DNA of 64,000 bases from Prinsepia uniflora (taxonomy: Eukaryota > Streptophyta > Magnoliopsida > Rosales > Rosaceae), in assembly GCA_032719365.1 (NCBI GenBank), contig CM064872.1, positions 60,650,296 through 60,714,295 of the forward strand, read 5' to 3'. Positions within the stretch are counted from its first letter, which is position 1. Each line of letters starts with the position of its first letter. This document shows positions 1 through 13,133 of the stretch, piece by piece. Both the position numbers and the translations under genes were made by a program. A model generated the notes under the pieces. That model worked only from the letters and a program-made list of their open reading frames with translations. It did no database searches and had not been told where the DNA came from.

Positions 1-264
1 CTTCCGAACATCACAACTTCCTCCTCGGATGTCGGAATCAAGCATGCCACCTGCCTATGGGTTCGTGACGTCCTAAACTATGTCCTGGTCACCGGTCAAA
101 GTCCACTTGACCACCCGAACTAAAAATCAACTTTTTGCCCGAACTAGGGGCAAAATCGTCATTCTAAGCCAATGACCTTATCGGGACCAACTAACCACCG
201 ATTAGCCCTGCTAATCCCACCTTAATCACTCCACTAATCCCGGCTCTCGGGACGGGTTGTTACA
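1..264 (-). repeat. 5'-terminal piece of a minus-strand LTR (family C type)
   Basis: Read on the minus strand, the piece begins TGTAACAACCCGTCCC at 264 and runs out of the window at 1. It resembles the ends of LTRs C1 (about 28430-28687) and C2 (33530-33798), including the phrase around GCCACCTG and a partly decayed TGACGT dyad at 66-85. It interrupts the 5' LTR of element A: sequence after 264 matches the 3' LTR of A only from about 13303 on, so the first ~165 bp of A's 5' LTR lie outside the window. The five bases after it, GAGAA (265-269), are the probable right copy of its target duplication. The left copy cannot be seen. Confidence 0.8.
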
Positions 265-3028
265 GAGAAGCCCAAGAATGAAGCCAATTTGAGCCAAGCT
301 CCTCATTAACCCTATTTTGTTCTAACTTGGATAGACCGTGTGAAATACTTTTTTTTGGTTGAGCCCAAAATTCATTACCCAAAATGGTGTTGAACCATGA
401 CCCCATATTGTACCAATTATTTTAGCCCAAGTGTCAACCCACTTGTTTTTATTAGGGAAGTTAGAATTGGTTGGCCCAGACAATACTAATGACCCAAAGT
501 AAGGTTCAATCCCATCTTTTTAGTGAAAGCACAACACACCCTTTTGGGGAGGAGATTACCCTCACAGTGTCAAAATTGACCTTCTCCCAAACTATGAGAC
601 GTCTACCCCAAACATGGTCTAAAAACCTCAAAGCACACAACCAACACGAAATAGAGACCTAGCTCAAACCTCCACTATCTTCCTCTTTGTGTTCTGCTTC
701 ACTGTCCTTAAACCCCTGATTGAATCATCGTGCTTCGACGGACTAGCAAGACTACAGGCCACGATTTTTCATTTCGAACAGGTACTCAGGGTCGTCGAGC
801 CAACCTTCATCACGCTCCTAGCCTTGCGAACCTTGGGAAAACGTCATAGGAATCCTAAACTCGCCTTAAATCGACTAGGGAGGCTCGACCCGTTTAGGAC
901 CCAAAGATGACCCAAGTTGTCTAAGCTCAAAATCAATTACAATCTTGAACCCTAAATGACATCTTATGCTTCATTGCATCTCGGAGAAGCTAGCAGTGAG
1001 CTTGCATGTGAATTTGGATGCGAGGAACGTCGACCCGACTTCGACCCAGCCTTGACCTGAATGGATTCGAGTGCTTTTTCGGTAATCTCAACCTCTCTAG
1101 TTAGGACCATTGTAACCAGCATGACACGAGTGTTGTTTCTAACTAATTGCATGCTAGTTTGGTACGAGGTCTAACAACGGAGTACGGCGGCTGGAGTCGC
1201 AGACCGTGACCTTCCAAGCGATTTTGTGTTTTGGTTTGGTAGATTCTAAACTTAAGGACCTCATTTTCCTAATCCTGACATTAAGTGGAACAATTTTTGC
1301 TAAATGCATGTGAAAATCAGATAAGTTTAGACCTCGCTGGATTCTAGAATTTTCGACTAAAATTTCATGTTCCAGCCACCGTGGACGGTGGCGCTGTGGT
1401 GGTCCGATTACCGTCACCGACGATGGTGATCAATGGTCCAAGCTAACGGACGTTAGTCAAAACTTAGAGTCAACGTTAGTTCTGACGATATAATATTCAT
1501 CCAGGTGTACAGTGCACGTGTGATACTCTAACATACGCGCAGAGCACAGTAATGCGCATGTGGGGGTACGTTAGCCACATTTCCAGCCTTTCACCGGCTC
1601 ATGGCGATGCATGGGGTCATTTCCTAGTCCCTGGTGGCACGTGGGCACTCTTATAGATCATTTGGGATCATTTAAGGTGGTTTTGCAGCCCCTAAACAAC
1701 ACATGTAGCTGTTTTTTGACTCTCGGTAGTGTATATGCGCTGTTTTTCCGTTCCCGAGAGCGTGTAGGCACAGTTTAGGGGTCCTAGGACATCCCTAAAC
1801 TTATTAGGGTTCTAGTTTAGTGATTTTAGGCCATGTTGGGCCGCCCTTAAGGGGTTCAAAAGAATAGATTGAAAAGTAAGTTGACTTTGACCTTGTTAAA
1901 TGGTCTTGTAGGGCCGGACCGGTTGGGAACATATGGTTAGCAGGATTTTTAGGGTGATCCGACTCCCCGACTAGTGTGAGTGGACCTCCTTCACTAAACT
2001 TATATTTTTATGTTATTTACTACTCACACGTTTTACGATGTATGCACATTGGATCTTTATTGAGCATGCATATCTGTTAGCTATTATTTATGGTATAAGA
2101 TTGTGATGAATGGTTTTTTATGCATATTCGTTTATGTTTACTACAGTAATATGGTAAGCACGCATAATTTCATCTATCGAGTCACATATTGCATTGCATG
2201 AGAGTCCCTAGGCCATAGATGAGATTGAGATGTTAGTACCCATTTAGGAGTTGCTGGTATCTAGTACCTGTCTGTAGGCCATAGACCAATCTTCCACTTG
2301 ATCGTTCACCCGCGCTGCTCGCTATACTAGTTAAAAAGCGCTAGTCATGTCCCTGAGCTCTAAGGGACTCGTGGTGACGGTGCATTGTACCCAGTCCTTC
2401 ATGTGGTCGTGGTATACGAGCATGATACATAGCGTATATTCCAAGTATTAGACTCAAAATGACTAATGAGAATTCGTGATGTGGGATGATATTGTGACAT
2501 ATGGATATCTTCTTGCATGGCTCATCTGATTGCATCATTTAAATTATTATTAAATAATTGATGTTTTATTTATCGTATTACAGAAAGTATGTTGTAAATG
2601 CATTTAGGTTTTATACTAAAACTAGGGGTTAAATGTTGTTTACAGAAAATGGTTTTACAATGAAATAACAACTAGATCCACTCACCCTTTGTGTTTTAAA
2701 TCCCTCAGGTTTCTGTGGTGTGCACACACTTTAAGAATTTCAATGGCTCCTCTGACACTCACTCCTAGTGCGGAGTGATGCTAACGGTAAAATCGGGTAT
2801 CAGTAGGTTAAGTCCTTGTGTATGATCGTCAATCTAATTCATCCATCCTCTATGATTCCACTGTCGAATGGAATGTGATCAATTTTACATCAGTTAGGTT
2901 CCATCCGACTTTTCAAAACGCGTCGCTTAACTAAAATGGCTTCGTCACCTAGACATCATCGTACAGATGTCGGCCAACACACCTCGACCTTCGTGCCATA
3001 AATGGGCTTTCTAATTTGGGTTGTGTCA
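265..3028 (+). repeat. 5' LTR of element A (start missing)
   Basis: It matches the 3' LTR at 13134-17823 almost throughout. In a hand-compared 212-bp stretch (471-682 against 13522-13733) I count 16 differences, about 7.5%, which suggests an old insertion. It ends GTGTCA at 3028 and is followed by a primer binding site. The missing first ~165 bp is explained by the LTR inserted at 1-264. It carries GTGAGTGGAC at 1976-1985 and ATCCACTCAC at 2676-2685, an inverted pair seen in most other LTRs here. The short open frames at 471-662 and 689-910 recur in the 3' LTR only because the LTRs are copies, and I do not call them genes. Confidence 0.88.
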
Positions 3029-5841
3029 ATTTGGTATCAGACCATGGTTCAAGGATGTGTCAATAGTTTTGAACGCTTGATGATCATACAACCTGATTTA
3101 CGGTGTCAGCCACTCCTCGAGTAGTTAGCTGAGCCTTTTATCGTTAGTGGCTTACGGTTTGATCGCGCGTTTCAAGGAAATGGATCGGGGTTCGACTTAA
3201 CTTTTTTCGTCCATAATTCAAGATTAGTAAGATTGTTTTTCGTCGAAATTCACGTTCGGGTGGTGCTTACGAGCTGGGGGGGCTCATAATGCGTGGTGTG
3301 AATGAGTCTTTAAGAGATGAGAAATGAATTCATGGATAACGAACAAACTTATTTGACGGTTCACCAGGCGGCGAACCCTCTTGCGTTGTTCTTCGCGCTT
3401 GAGTTGACCTTGTTAACCAAGACTTTTATGAACTGCGATGTTATGATCAACTAATGAGATCATCCTTTTCAGAAAATGGAACCCCATCCAAGAATTTTCG
3501 CGAAGGCTTTCGCAAGCAATGGTTTTTATGAATTTACGATTCCTTAAGCGCTACGAAACAAAATATCTCTCTATTATCATGTCCGAAAGACTTTTACCTT
3601 GGAACAATAGCTTGTAACCCATCAGGGGTTTCCTATTAGGAATCTCTCAGTAGTTTGGGAATCCTATCACTGTATTGTAGTTGTGTCACCCAAACTCTAT
3701 TAGTACGAACTTTAGAAACTCTTTGATTTTTCGGGTTCTAAAGTTCCTTGCTTGTTATGCCCCTACTTTGAGAAGTGTTCTTTTAACCGAGTCATTATTC
3801 CCTCAGACGTTTTAAAATGAGGTAATGGATTTTCATTCAAAAAAAAAGAGTTTTACTTTGATTTGTTCTTACCACTAGATTACTAGAGACATATACTTCC
3901 TAGTGTAAAGATATTGTTGTGACGTTTTATTTTCAAATAACATGAGTTTACTCAACGAAATCCCTGTATCGGGAGTGTACCACATATTGTGATGTGATAC
4001 CTCTTGGCGCTATCTAGAGTCACCAGAGTTGTTGCTAAGTTACTTCACGACTTACAATTTTATCTTATTTAAATCAAGTATTTTTACAACCGGGGATCAC
4101 ATTTCCTTATTTGTTGCCTTATGTACAACTGTTTTAAAACACAAAATTTGGAATTATTTTCGATAATTGCCCTTCACTTTTGACAATGGTTTCATTTTGA
4201 CAAATTTTACCTTCCTGCGGTTTTGGAAAACGTGTTAAGCTCCTTAGCTTCGTGTTTTGGGATTTGTGCCAACTCTCACATACTCAATTGTTACTTTACG
4301 TTTATCCTCTTCCTCTCCCAGAAACTCACTTGATTTTGGTAATTTAGCCAAATTTGAGTTTCACTTACCCTCTTCCAGTTGAATGTTTTTGGCAATGAAT
4401 TTTGAAATCCCTGAGTTTTAACTTCTGTTTTCGGGAGCAGTCCTGCTCGTTTGGGGCAACTTGACTTCAGGAATTTTTCATATTTGGGCACTTCGGTTGA
4501 GGATTGTTTAATCCCAGTTTTGGATGCCCTATTTTCGGACCTCACCTTCCATTTATTTGGGTGATAAAGTACCGCATATATCCTTATGTTAGGCGTAAAA
4601 TAACGTTCTTGAGTTGGAAGGCGAGTGTGGTGAAAGAAGCACTCTAGTAACTTTACCGTTTATTGTGATCATCAATTTTGATGATGGTTTATGAGAAATT
4701 TGGAATGAGATGTCAATGCAATTAGAATCTAACAAGGGTGATCTCGGATATGTTTACCGCATTTGTGGGCATTAGATTCTTTGTTCATGATAAAAAACCA
4801 TTTGCCCCTCGTCACACCCTCTCTACTTTGGTCCGTGTGATGGGAAGTCGTGGAGATTATTTACCCACCTTTGACGATGACTACCGAGATATTGTCAATT
4901 CTTCACTTCTTAGATACTAGCTTCCTTCTCTTTTTGTTCATCTGAAGACTTTACCATTTCGGTGTTTGGATCACGGATCTCGAGTTCGGAATGGAGGCAA
5001 CCCTTAACTAGATTGGATCACCACGTTTCATCTTGCCTCAGTTAGTTTTTGTTGTCGGACCTTAGGACACTCTTGAGTAGTATATCTTTTACCCTATCGA
5101 TGCGTTCATTACGCTTATGTCTGGAGCATACACTTGTTACTTCTCTGAACACTTGACGATAAGAATGGAATTCGTTGAGAATATGTGGATGCATGGACGA
5201 TTGGGCCTTTCTCCGTACTCCTATCTTATGATTTAAAGCTCCTACTCGTAGGGACTGGTGTTTGGAATTGAGTCGCTTATTGAAAATCGTATTGAACACT
5301 TTCAACCAAGTTGGTTTGCTCCAAAATTTTGTCCACTTTCGTACACTCCAAGTCAAATAGATTACGATGACATACTCAAACTCCTTTAGTCCAGAGTACC
5401 AGCACACTATCCTTATTTCGTGAACCGAAGTGATGCTTTTATCTACCTTTGAAGGTATTCCTCTATGGGATGATCATAAATCAAGTGTTGTGCATCGATC
5501 TTCATGTTGTGGTGTAGGAACCTACCTGGACTTGTACCCTCTTCATAAAAGGTGACTTTTAATTGGTGTTTGTTGATGACAAAGTTACTTCCGTACCAGT
5601 CAAATTAGTCTTTGGCATGAGAATTCCCTTTGACCATGTGTCAACGACTTTTGCGAGGATAGTGAATGGACGCGTAGACTCGGTGACCCTACTACAGCGG
5701 TAAGCATGCTTATTGGGCGTGTACAGACATGGCTGCCGATTTACAACTATAAAAAAATCGAGGTCGTGGTCGTGGTATTGAAACTCTATCTAAAGGGTGG
5801 ATTAACCAAACAGAACTCATACCCTAGCAGGGTGGACTCCA
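3029..5841 (+). mobile_element. Interior of element A, first part, non-coding
   Basis: This is the stretch between the primer binding site and the inserted solo LTR B1. With 11647-13133 it makes an interior of about 4.3 kb. No gag, protease, reverse transcriptase, RNase H or integrase motif was recognised on the plus strand. The longest frames, 4738-4920 plus and 5042-5407 minus, show no domain. It is either a heavily decayed polyprotein or, more likely, a non-autonomous (LARD-like) interior. B1's target duplication starts at 5837 (CTCCA). Confidence 0.7.
3032..3043 (+). other. Primer binding site of element A (tRNA-iMet type)
   Basis: TGGTATCAGACC starts four bases after the LTR end. It differs at one base from TGGTATCAGAGC, the usual plant iMet primer site. 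It fixes the element on the plus strand. Confidence 0.85.
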
Positions 5842-7113
5842 TGTAATGACCCCTCCCTGATTTAAGGATTAATTAAGACTAAATATGGATTAGTGAGGCT
5901 AATCGGGGATTAGCCAAGGATTAACGGACGTTCATGACGAAATTACGATCTTACCCCTAAAAGAGGGCGAAAAGTTGACTTTTAACTCGGGAGATCTGAT
6001 GCCCGAGGGCCTAGGACCATTATTTAGATCGAATCGATACGAGTCTGTAGATAGGCGGCACGTCAAAATTGGACGTTCGACGGGAAAGTTACGGTTCACG
6101 GAAATTTGAGGTAATTATTGCACGTTTTACGAGACATGCGACATTTTTCACTTAATGGGGCCTAGATATTTTGTTTCTGGCCCAGTGGATGAGTGACAAG
6201 TGTCACTCATCCATTTCCCATTCCCTTACATTCATGCACCATCCATCCTCATCTGTTCCATTCTCACAAACCCGCAACACATACACGACCCACTGCAAAA
6301 TCTCAAACCCACGACCATCAATCCTCATTTGATGCTAGTGGTGTAAACAGAGAAGTGAGATATGAGGGTGAGGCAAGTCAAATGTTGGCGAAGTTGAGGA
6401 CCGTCGTGGACAGTGGCCGTGAAACTGCTAAGGTAAGCTTTTTAGGTTCAAAAATTTGATTTTCAGTTGGGTACGTTTTGGGTGAGTCCTGACGATTAGA
6501 TGATGTTCCTGGGTTCCTTATGCGTCGAGGGGAACGACATCAGACGGAGGATGACGACAGAGTAGCCAAGACGGACGACCGAAAACTGGTCGTGTGTTCT
6601 TCAATCGGGGAGGTAATTTCTAGGCCCTTTTCGTATGTTTTGAGAACATAGAATGATAGGAAATGGTTAGATGAAGGTGTAGGGATTAAAATGGAAGAAA
6701 ACGGGTCAAAAATGTGTGAGGAATGGCAGTGAATCGGTTCTGTCGGTCCGGGCGGATCGAAAACCAGCGAACCGGGTTCAAACCTGTTAGACTGGAGGTT
6801 GAAGAAGCACAGTGCCTGGGGCGTGAAGCCCACACGCAACGCCTTTGGGAGGTGCGTGGGGGCACGTGGAACACCATTTGAGGAAGTGTCCGACATGTGA
6901 AATTATCTATTCGATGTAACGAACATTTTGGGACAAGATTCGAGTAGATCGGACATCGTTTTGATATAGTTCGGGATGTTCGAAGGTTAAGGATCGAATT
7001 TAAAATATGCTAAAAATCCTAGAAAATTAAGGGGATTTTATGAAAGGTTATTAAAGTAGTTAGTAACCCTCTAGTATGATTTAGACAGATTTGGGAACCT
7101 CGGAGATGGTAAT

Positions 7114-10100
7114 TGACAGGACCCACCCTGATTATCGCCTCGATAATCGGGAAGCATCCTGCTCCCGTCTGACAATCGAAACCAAAGGACGGAAAACCAA
7201 ATAACATTACATCACACCCATTGTCAGACCAGGGAGATTAAACGAATACATCCGACTGGACATCAAGTCCATAGTTTCACAGAGCATAATATTACAAAAC
7301 AGGTTAAAGAACAAATCCTACTCTGTGAACTAACTACTCCGCAACGGAAAACTTTATGCCTCTGCCTCTGCCTCGGCGCTAGCCCCCGAACTTGTACCAC
7401 GACCTAGAGGGTAGTTAAAACAACAAAGTGTGAGTGGACCGAAACAAAGGTTTATAGAAAACAGCTTAAGGAAATCGGGGTTCGCCCTCCAGTTTTACAA
7501 CACGCATGCATAACCAAATATTCGAAAATCGCGTATTAAACATTCGAAACCACTTTTTCCGAAACACATGGAAAACATTACAGAAAACCGTCATAACTCA
7601 TGCAAAATAATTTAATATTACCAGAATCCAGAACCCGTCATTTTGAAACATCAATTGCACAAATCAAGTAAAGAGTGAGTCAATAATCACAATTAAGCCG
7701 TTGGATCCATCCGAGTCTTTAAACTCAATATCAGGCCTTCCCGGGATATCAACGAGTCTTTAAACTCAAAACATGATCAATAGGCCTCGGGGGTATCACA
7801 ATAACCGAGTCTTTAAACTCACGAGTCTTTCAACTCAATCCGGGTCTTTAAACCCAATTTTCGGGCCCGCCCCCGTCATCAATAAACCGGGTCTTTAAAC
7901 CCAAAACCAGATCCAACAATCAACCGGGTCTTTAAACCCAAAACCGTTTTTAAACACAATAAACCAGGATTCATCATAAACCGTTTTCCAACGTCATTCC
8001 GAAATCATATCTCGTCATAATAGGACTTATGTCCGAATTCACATGCAAATTCCAAAACATGCAATTCCCGAAATCACTTCACAATTATAATCAAAACATC
8101 ATAAATCCGTAACATGCATAATCATATCCAGATACTTCATCAAAACATCATTCATGCATAAGCGAAAACCGTAACCTCGAAATGCGTGAAATACGATGAA
8201 TATCTCGAAAAGCGTGAAAACACATAAAACCGAAATATCATATCACCATCATAAAATCATATGTGAAACCATAAGATAAATAAGTAAAATAGTCATGCAT
8301 GCCCGGTTTAGAAATAAAAAAGTCCACTCACGGTTTTAGGACGCGTCAATTGCGCCCCGTGCGCTCCTCAGTAGCTTCGGAAATGTCCGGGCCTGTAAAA
8401 ACGTACAAGAAGGGTTACAAACATCCCCAAATAACTCGTGTGATTTTCCCTAATTTTTTCGGATTTTTCCGCGAAATTGAACTTAAGGACCTAAACTTCC
8501 GAACTCCCGAAATTATCCCGAATGACTCCCGATCGACTCGAACTCTAAAGATAAAATGTTAATTAGACTGAAGGGATTAAATCTCATGTTGACCGTGATC
8601 GGAGATGACATCACACACGCCGTCACGCGCCGCCCAAAGTGGCTGCGCGTGAAGGCCACGCGCCTAGCTACAGTACCTTCTTCCCTACCCCAATAGTCTG
8701 ATAAACGGGTCTGATACCCGCGGCTCAACCCGATCAGTCCACCCTCAATTCTCAATCAATTCCTCCCGTTTTCAATCCTATTATCTTCTCTAATTCATTA
8801 ATTATAGGTCTGCATTAACGATTACTCTCGACTAACACCAAATCGATCCAACTCAAGCTCAAACAGTCGAACAAGTCGACGTCTGAAACTCACCCAACCT
8901 AGCTCCATTTCCAAATTAACTTCACCAGTAGCTTAAGGGGACTTAGACGAACACAATAGAACAATCAATTGAACTCGCCGTTACCTGGAAGTCGTCGTCC
9001 TCAACACTGGATTTCCTCTGAAACTGAAACTCAAGTTCCCAGCCAACCAGTCCTCCTCCTCCTTCGATTTTTGCACGGTTGTGCTCGTAGTGACCTCAGA
9101 AGTCTAACACGGCCCTCGGTTTCGTTCAAAAAGCCTCAGGAATTAAATTTGATTTTTCCCTCCAACTGGTTCTTCTCTGAACTAGAACTCAGGTTCTTGG
9201 GCAAACAAGGATCATTCTCCTTCAATTCTTGCACGGTCGTGATTCTGCCATTCCCAGAAGACTCCCTAAGTGTTTAGATTTGTCTCAAGGCCCGTAGAAA
9301 TTGAACTCTGGGTTTTCCCCCCAAAAACCCGAAAATGTTTTCTCACGGTTTCTCTCAACCTCATCCCTCACACTGATGCACAAATCACCCAACTGAATCC
9401 TCTCCTCACTCTCTTACACGGTTGATCGATCAGTGTGGCCAACAACTCGTGGGAGACCAACCGTGGTATCTGAAAATGGGTTTCCCGCAAGCACAGACTC
9501 CATGGCCATTTTTAATCCCAGCCGTGCTCTGAGCTCTGATTAAGCCTCCCATGCTGCGCTTCCCACTTCCTCAATTCACTTAAACAAAGCCCACTCATTA
9601 GTCCACTAAGCCTTAAACAAATGCACGCACAAAACACCACGGCATGGTCGTGTGCTCTGTTTTTCACGGTGGTGCTACAGTAACCGCCGTGAAATGACCA
9701 AAATGCCCTTCTGTGCAATAATTACCAAAATGCCCTCCAACTTCCGTGACCCGTAACTCGGTCACCCGATGTCCGTTTCACGCGTGCCGCCTGTCGTTGT
9801 ACTCGGGGCATCGAGACGAATCTAACGGTCTTCTAGTCATGTGGACATCCATTGTCCATCAAAAAGTCAACTTTTTCCCCATATATCGTCCAAATTACGA
9901 TTATGCCCCTGGGCTTCCGAACGGCATAATTTCCACCTTGTTCGTCCGTTTCGGACGTGCCGCCTGTCTATGAACTCGTGACGTCCCGAACTACGTCACG
10001 GTCATCGGTAAATATCTGTTTGACCCTACAATCAAAAAGTCAACAATTTGACCACACGAATCACAAGGGTAAAAACGTCATTTTATTCAACATTTTACAA

Positions 10101-10132
10101 AATTACATTTTCCGAATTTCCGGGGCGTTACA
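7114..10132 (-). mobile_element. Solo LTR N1 nested in B1
   Basis: Plus-strand termini are TGACAGGACCC and GGCGTTACA, flanked by a perfect 5-bp duplication GTAAT at 7109-7113 and 10133-10137. Length is 3019 bp. On the minus strand it starts TGTAACGCCCCGGAAATTC, like solo LTR H1 at 35578, so both belong to family H. It contains GTGAGTGGAC at 7430-7439, GTCCACTCAC at 8322-8331, the hairpin array at 7713-7939 and the TGACGT dyad at 9979-9998. There is no primer binding site or polypurine tract beside it. It is younger than B1, which is younger than A. Confidence 0.93.
7713..7939 (-). repeat. Array of seven 14-bp imperfect palindromes in N1
   Basis: Copies start at 7713, 7754, 7807, 7823, 7842, 7889 and 7926. 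The first four read GAGTCTTTAAACTC (the fourth with one change in the centre) and the last three GGGTCTTTAAACCC. The outer three bases change together on both sides, so the pairing is kept (GAG/CTC against GGG/CCC). Spacers of irregular length include AGGCCT- and GGGCCC-type palindromes. The same array type lies at the same place in LTRs B2, C1 and C2. Confidence 0.9.
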
Positions 10133-10539
10133 GTAATTGGCCCGGAGAGGCTTATGGCACGCATATCGAAGTGGCAATTAGGATGGTCTGTGAGTGCACC
10201 TTGCTTTCTAAATTGTGATTTATGCATAAATGTTTTATATGTTTTTATGAATATGTTTTGAAATTCCATGAGTGTATATGATTTAATTATAATTATTGGG
10301 CAATTTAGGTGGAAAATGCACTATTGCACGTAGTTCGAGATTTTTATTTTATAGGATATTTGGGCTTCGGCCAAGTGTACTACGTGCGTAGGTTTTACAC
10401 GGCTTATATGTGATTTCAAAGGTTTCACAGAGAGGCGTGAAACCGAGGAACTGGTTACGATTTTTGAGGATTTCACGGGGATGCGTGAAATCGAGATTCA
10501 GGCATAAGTCCCAATTGAAAGACAATTTGAAAGGGGTTT

Positions 10540-11315
10540 TGGAAATATGGAATCAGGCATGAGACCCATTTGATTTGTTAAGCATCGGACTTGGAGTCCA
10601 TTTGATTCAATGAGAAATCGGGTTAGAGGCCCGTTTGAGTTATACGATCGGGCCAGAGGCCTAGTTGGTTTACGAATCGGGCATGAGGGCTAGTGATGAT
10701 TTATAAATGTGATTTTGGGTCGGGGACCCCAAATGGAAATGGATTTATGGTGGTTTTATGGAAAACCCGGGCATAGCCCTTTGAATGATTTGAAACGGTT
10801 TTCCGTATACCATCCTCATGAACGGTTGCCCTCCAGATGTCCCGTAGTATCCTGGAGTGGCGGGTTGTCTCCTCCAGAAGTCTCTTAGTATCCTAGAGTA
10901 GTCACGGGGCATTGCTTGCGAGGTGTCATTGCACGGAGCGACCGGTCCATATAGTGACTTAGGAGCAAGATTGCTAGAGTTTAAAACCTCCCCCCTAGGA
11001 AGGGTCATTGATCTGCGAGTCATTGACCTAGGTGGACCCTAGGGAGACTTGGGATTTGAGACCTCGGGTAGCACGCATAGCTTGTAACCGTGACAGGATT
11101 GATTGTGACATCAGGGATGTTAGGCATCAGGGATGTCGAGGATTGGTTTTGGGCTGAGACCCACATGTATTGGATTTGGGCTGAGACCCACGTGATTTGA
11201 TTTGGGCTGAGTCCTTACGGATTTGATTTGGGATGAGTTCCCATATGACTGGTTTTGAGTTGAGTTCTCATATACTTTGGTTCACGAATTTGGGGCAAGG
11301 CCCCAATGGTTTAAA
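10540..11315 (+). repeat. Short hairpin arrays in B1
   Basis: Several short inverted repeats occur with varied stems and loops of three to seven bases. Examples are GGACTTGGAGTCC at 10587-10599 and TGGGCTGAGACCCA at 11150-11163 and 11177-11190, followed by decayed relatives as far as GGGGCAAGGCCCC near 11290. They occupy the same LTR position as the GAGTTTAAAGACTC arrays of other families, but the sequences differ. Confidence 0.75.
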
Positions 11316-11646
11316 TATTGATAAATGGCTTTGATTGAATTAAATGGTTTTCGAGTGCATGCATACTTTTTATTGAAGGGTATAAACGTCTTTTAATGAA
11401 ATGTGTTTTTATTAAATTATTTATTTCATCAACTCACAGTTTTTCGTGGTTTTAATGCCATTCAGGTTGATCGCGGATACGGGCTGTAGCAGAGACCGAG
11501 ACATCACACTCCTCCTCCGATCATGGCGCACTCTAGAAGCCCCGGTGGGGCTAAGGTTGGAATTATCCCTTGTTTGACACTTCGTGTCAGAAGGGAGCAG
11601 GGACGTCCCACATTAATCCCGGGGGGATTTGGGACGGGTCCTGTCA

Positions 11647-13133
11647 CCCCAGCATGGAGAATCTTAGTCACTACTTGCGCTTGTCGTTGAACCTGTTACA
11701 ACTGCATTGTTAACGGTTCGTTAGAGGAGAATTTTGTTCCTTGATGAAGCTACTAAACTTTACTCCGGAACGTTTGACCAAAATTTGACTTTAAGCCATA
11801 GGGTATCGTGCCATCACTGTATTTATCTTTTAGTAATTGTATAAGCCCTCTCTCAGATTACCATACCCTTGTATACTAATTTTAGAACGCGACATGGGTT
11901 GTGGAGTGACGTTTTTATAAGTGTGTCCTTTCCCTTTTGCTCAGACTTATTGGAAAACGAATCTTGGACGTTCTTGGTATGTATTGAACGAGGATTTAGA
12001 CACTTTTGCGACGGAGGTCATCATGTGTTACAAGGTAATGTAAGGGCTCCTTTCTGGTGTTATCGCTCCATTCAATCTTTTCCGATAAGTTACTATATTT
12101 TGAATGGTGGTCGATTAGGAGTTCTACACCAACCTAAATTCATGAGATTTAAAGAACTTGCACAATAATCGATACTCCCCCATTGTTGAGGTGAAAATTT
12201 AGCTTGTCAACTGTTGAGCGTATTAGAGGGACTGTAAGTTAAGAATTTTCGACTTGAGGCATGTTGCACTGCCCTTCTTCTCTAGACCAAACCAAATCAA
12301 ACACGTGCTTGATGATTCTTGTATCCTTGTGTGGACCATTGGATTTGAAGGACCTTTTAGTTATATTAGCTTTTTGAAGAATCCCTGGACACGTATGGGT
12401 TGAGTTTCCTCCAGCCTTATAGCTAGAGGTTAATTGAGTAACCTATTCCTATCCCTAACTTGGATTACTGCTTTAACATAAGAATATACTATTTTCTTTG
12501 AACTTCGAGGACGCCCATGATTAGCTATCCTATTATGAATTAGACACCTTAAATCATAGTTTGGGAGAATCGTTACGAAGGTCGTTTTATTTGATTGGCT
12601 GGATTGGATCCTATCAGACTCTTAAGGTCGAGAATCACCATTTCCATAAGAGAGTTCAGGAGGAATCGCTAACCTCATGTTAGATGGATTGCCAAGGTTG
12701 TTAAAGTTGACTACCCCAAAGACGAGTTACATTACAGGACATTTGGAACATTGGAGTTCTCCTGTACTTGACCTACTAAGTTTATCGGTGAATAGGGAAA
12801 TCAGTTTATTCGAGCTTGTATGTTACCTTTTTGAGTCGAGGCTAATTATTGATTGAGGAATCCTTACTAGACAATGAGGAAACTATTCAGGAAGCATCTG
12901 ATTTTTTGTATCAATTGAGAATTGTATTTGTGGTTTACTTGTGGTAAACGAAGTGACTCACCAATAACCTGGTGATTAATGGCTGACAAATCCCGTGACG
13001 GAACACTTTTCTATTGGACCACACAAGGTAGTTGAATCGAAATTGTGGTTGCAGCGGAAGACTTTAGGATGTCTCTTGGGAGTTGTATCATTAACCAAAG
13101 TTCAGGGACAAAATTTCCCTAAGGAGGGTAGAT
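11647..13133 (+). mobile_element. Interior of element A, second part, with polypurine tract
   Basis: This continues the interior of A after solo LTR B1. It ends in the purine-rich AAGGAGGGTAGAT at about 13121-13133, directly before the 3' LTR start TGTTACATCCCG. That is the usual 3' end of Ty3/Gypsy interiors in plants. No coding domain was recognised. The 99-residue frame at 11869-12168 looks like chance. Confidence 0.75.

Larger units (their letters stand above)
5842..11646 (+). mobile_element. Solo LTR B1 inserted in element A, itself interrupted
   Basis: It starts TGTAATGACCCC and ends GGTCCTGTCA. It is flanked by CTCCA (5837-5841) and CCCCA (11647-11651), a 5-bp target duplication with one mismatch. 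No primer binding site or polypurine tract adjoins it, so it is a solo LTR. Without the nested LTR N1 (7114-10132 plus 5 bp) it is about 2.8 kb. Sequence at 10133-10200 continues that before 7109 and matches solo LTR B2 around 22640-22740, confirming N1 as an insertion. The start resembles the F LTRs. It carries the conserved LTR motifs at 10190-10199 (one mismatch) and near 11430, and a compact terminal hairpin at 11569-11595. Confidence 0.9.

Noticed and set aside
471..910. Conserved frames repeated at 13522-13961, as if a duplicated gene
   Set aside because: They are the same place in the two LTRs of element A. Differences are not concentrated at third codon positions, so similarity reflects LTR copying.
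5042..5407. 121-residue minus-strand frame
   Set aside because: It is antisense to element A and no domain was recognised. A decayed polyprotein on the plus strand was also looked for there without success.
7713..7939. CRISPR-like array of short palindromic repeats
   Set aside because: Repeats are only 14 bp, spacing is irregular (16-53 bp), spacers are related between LTR copies, and the context is a plant retrotransposon LTR.
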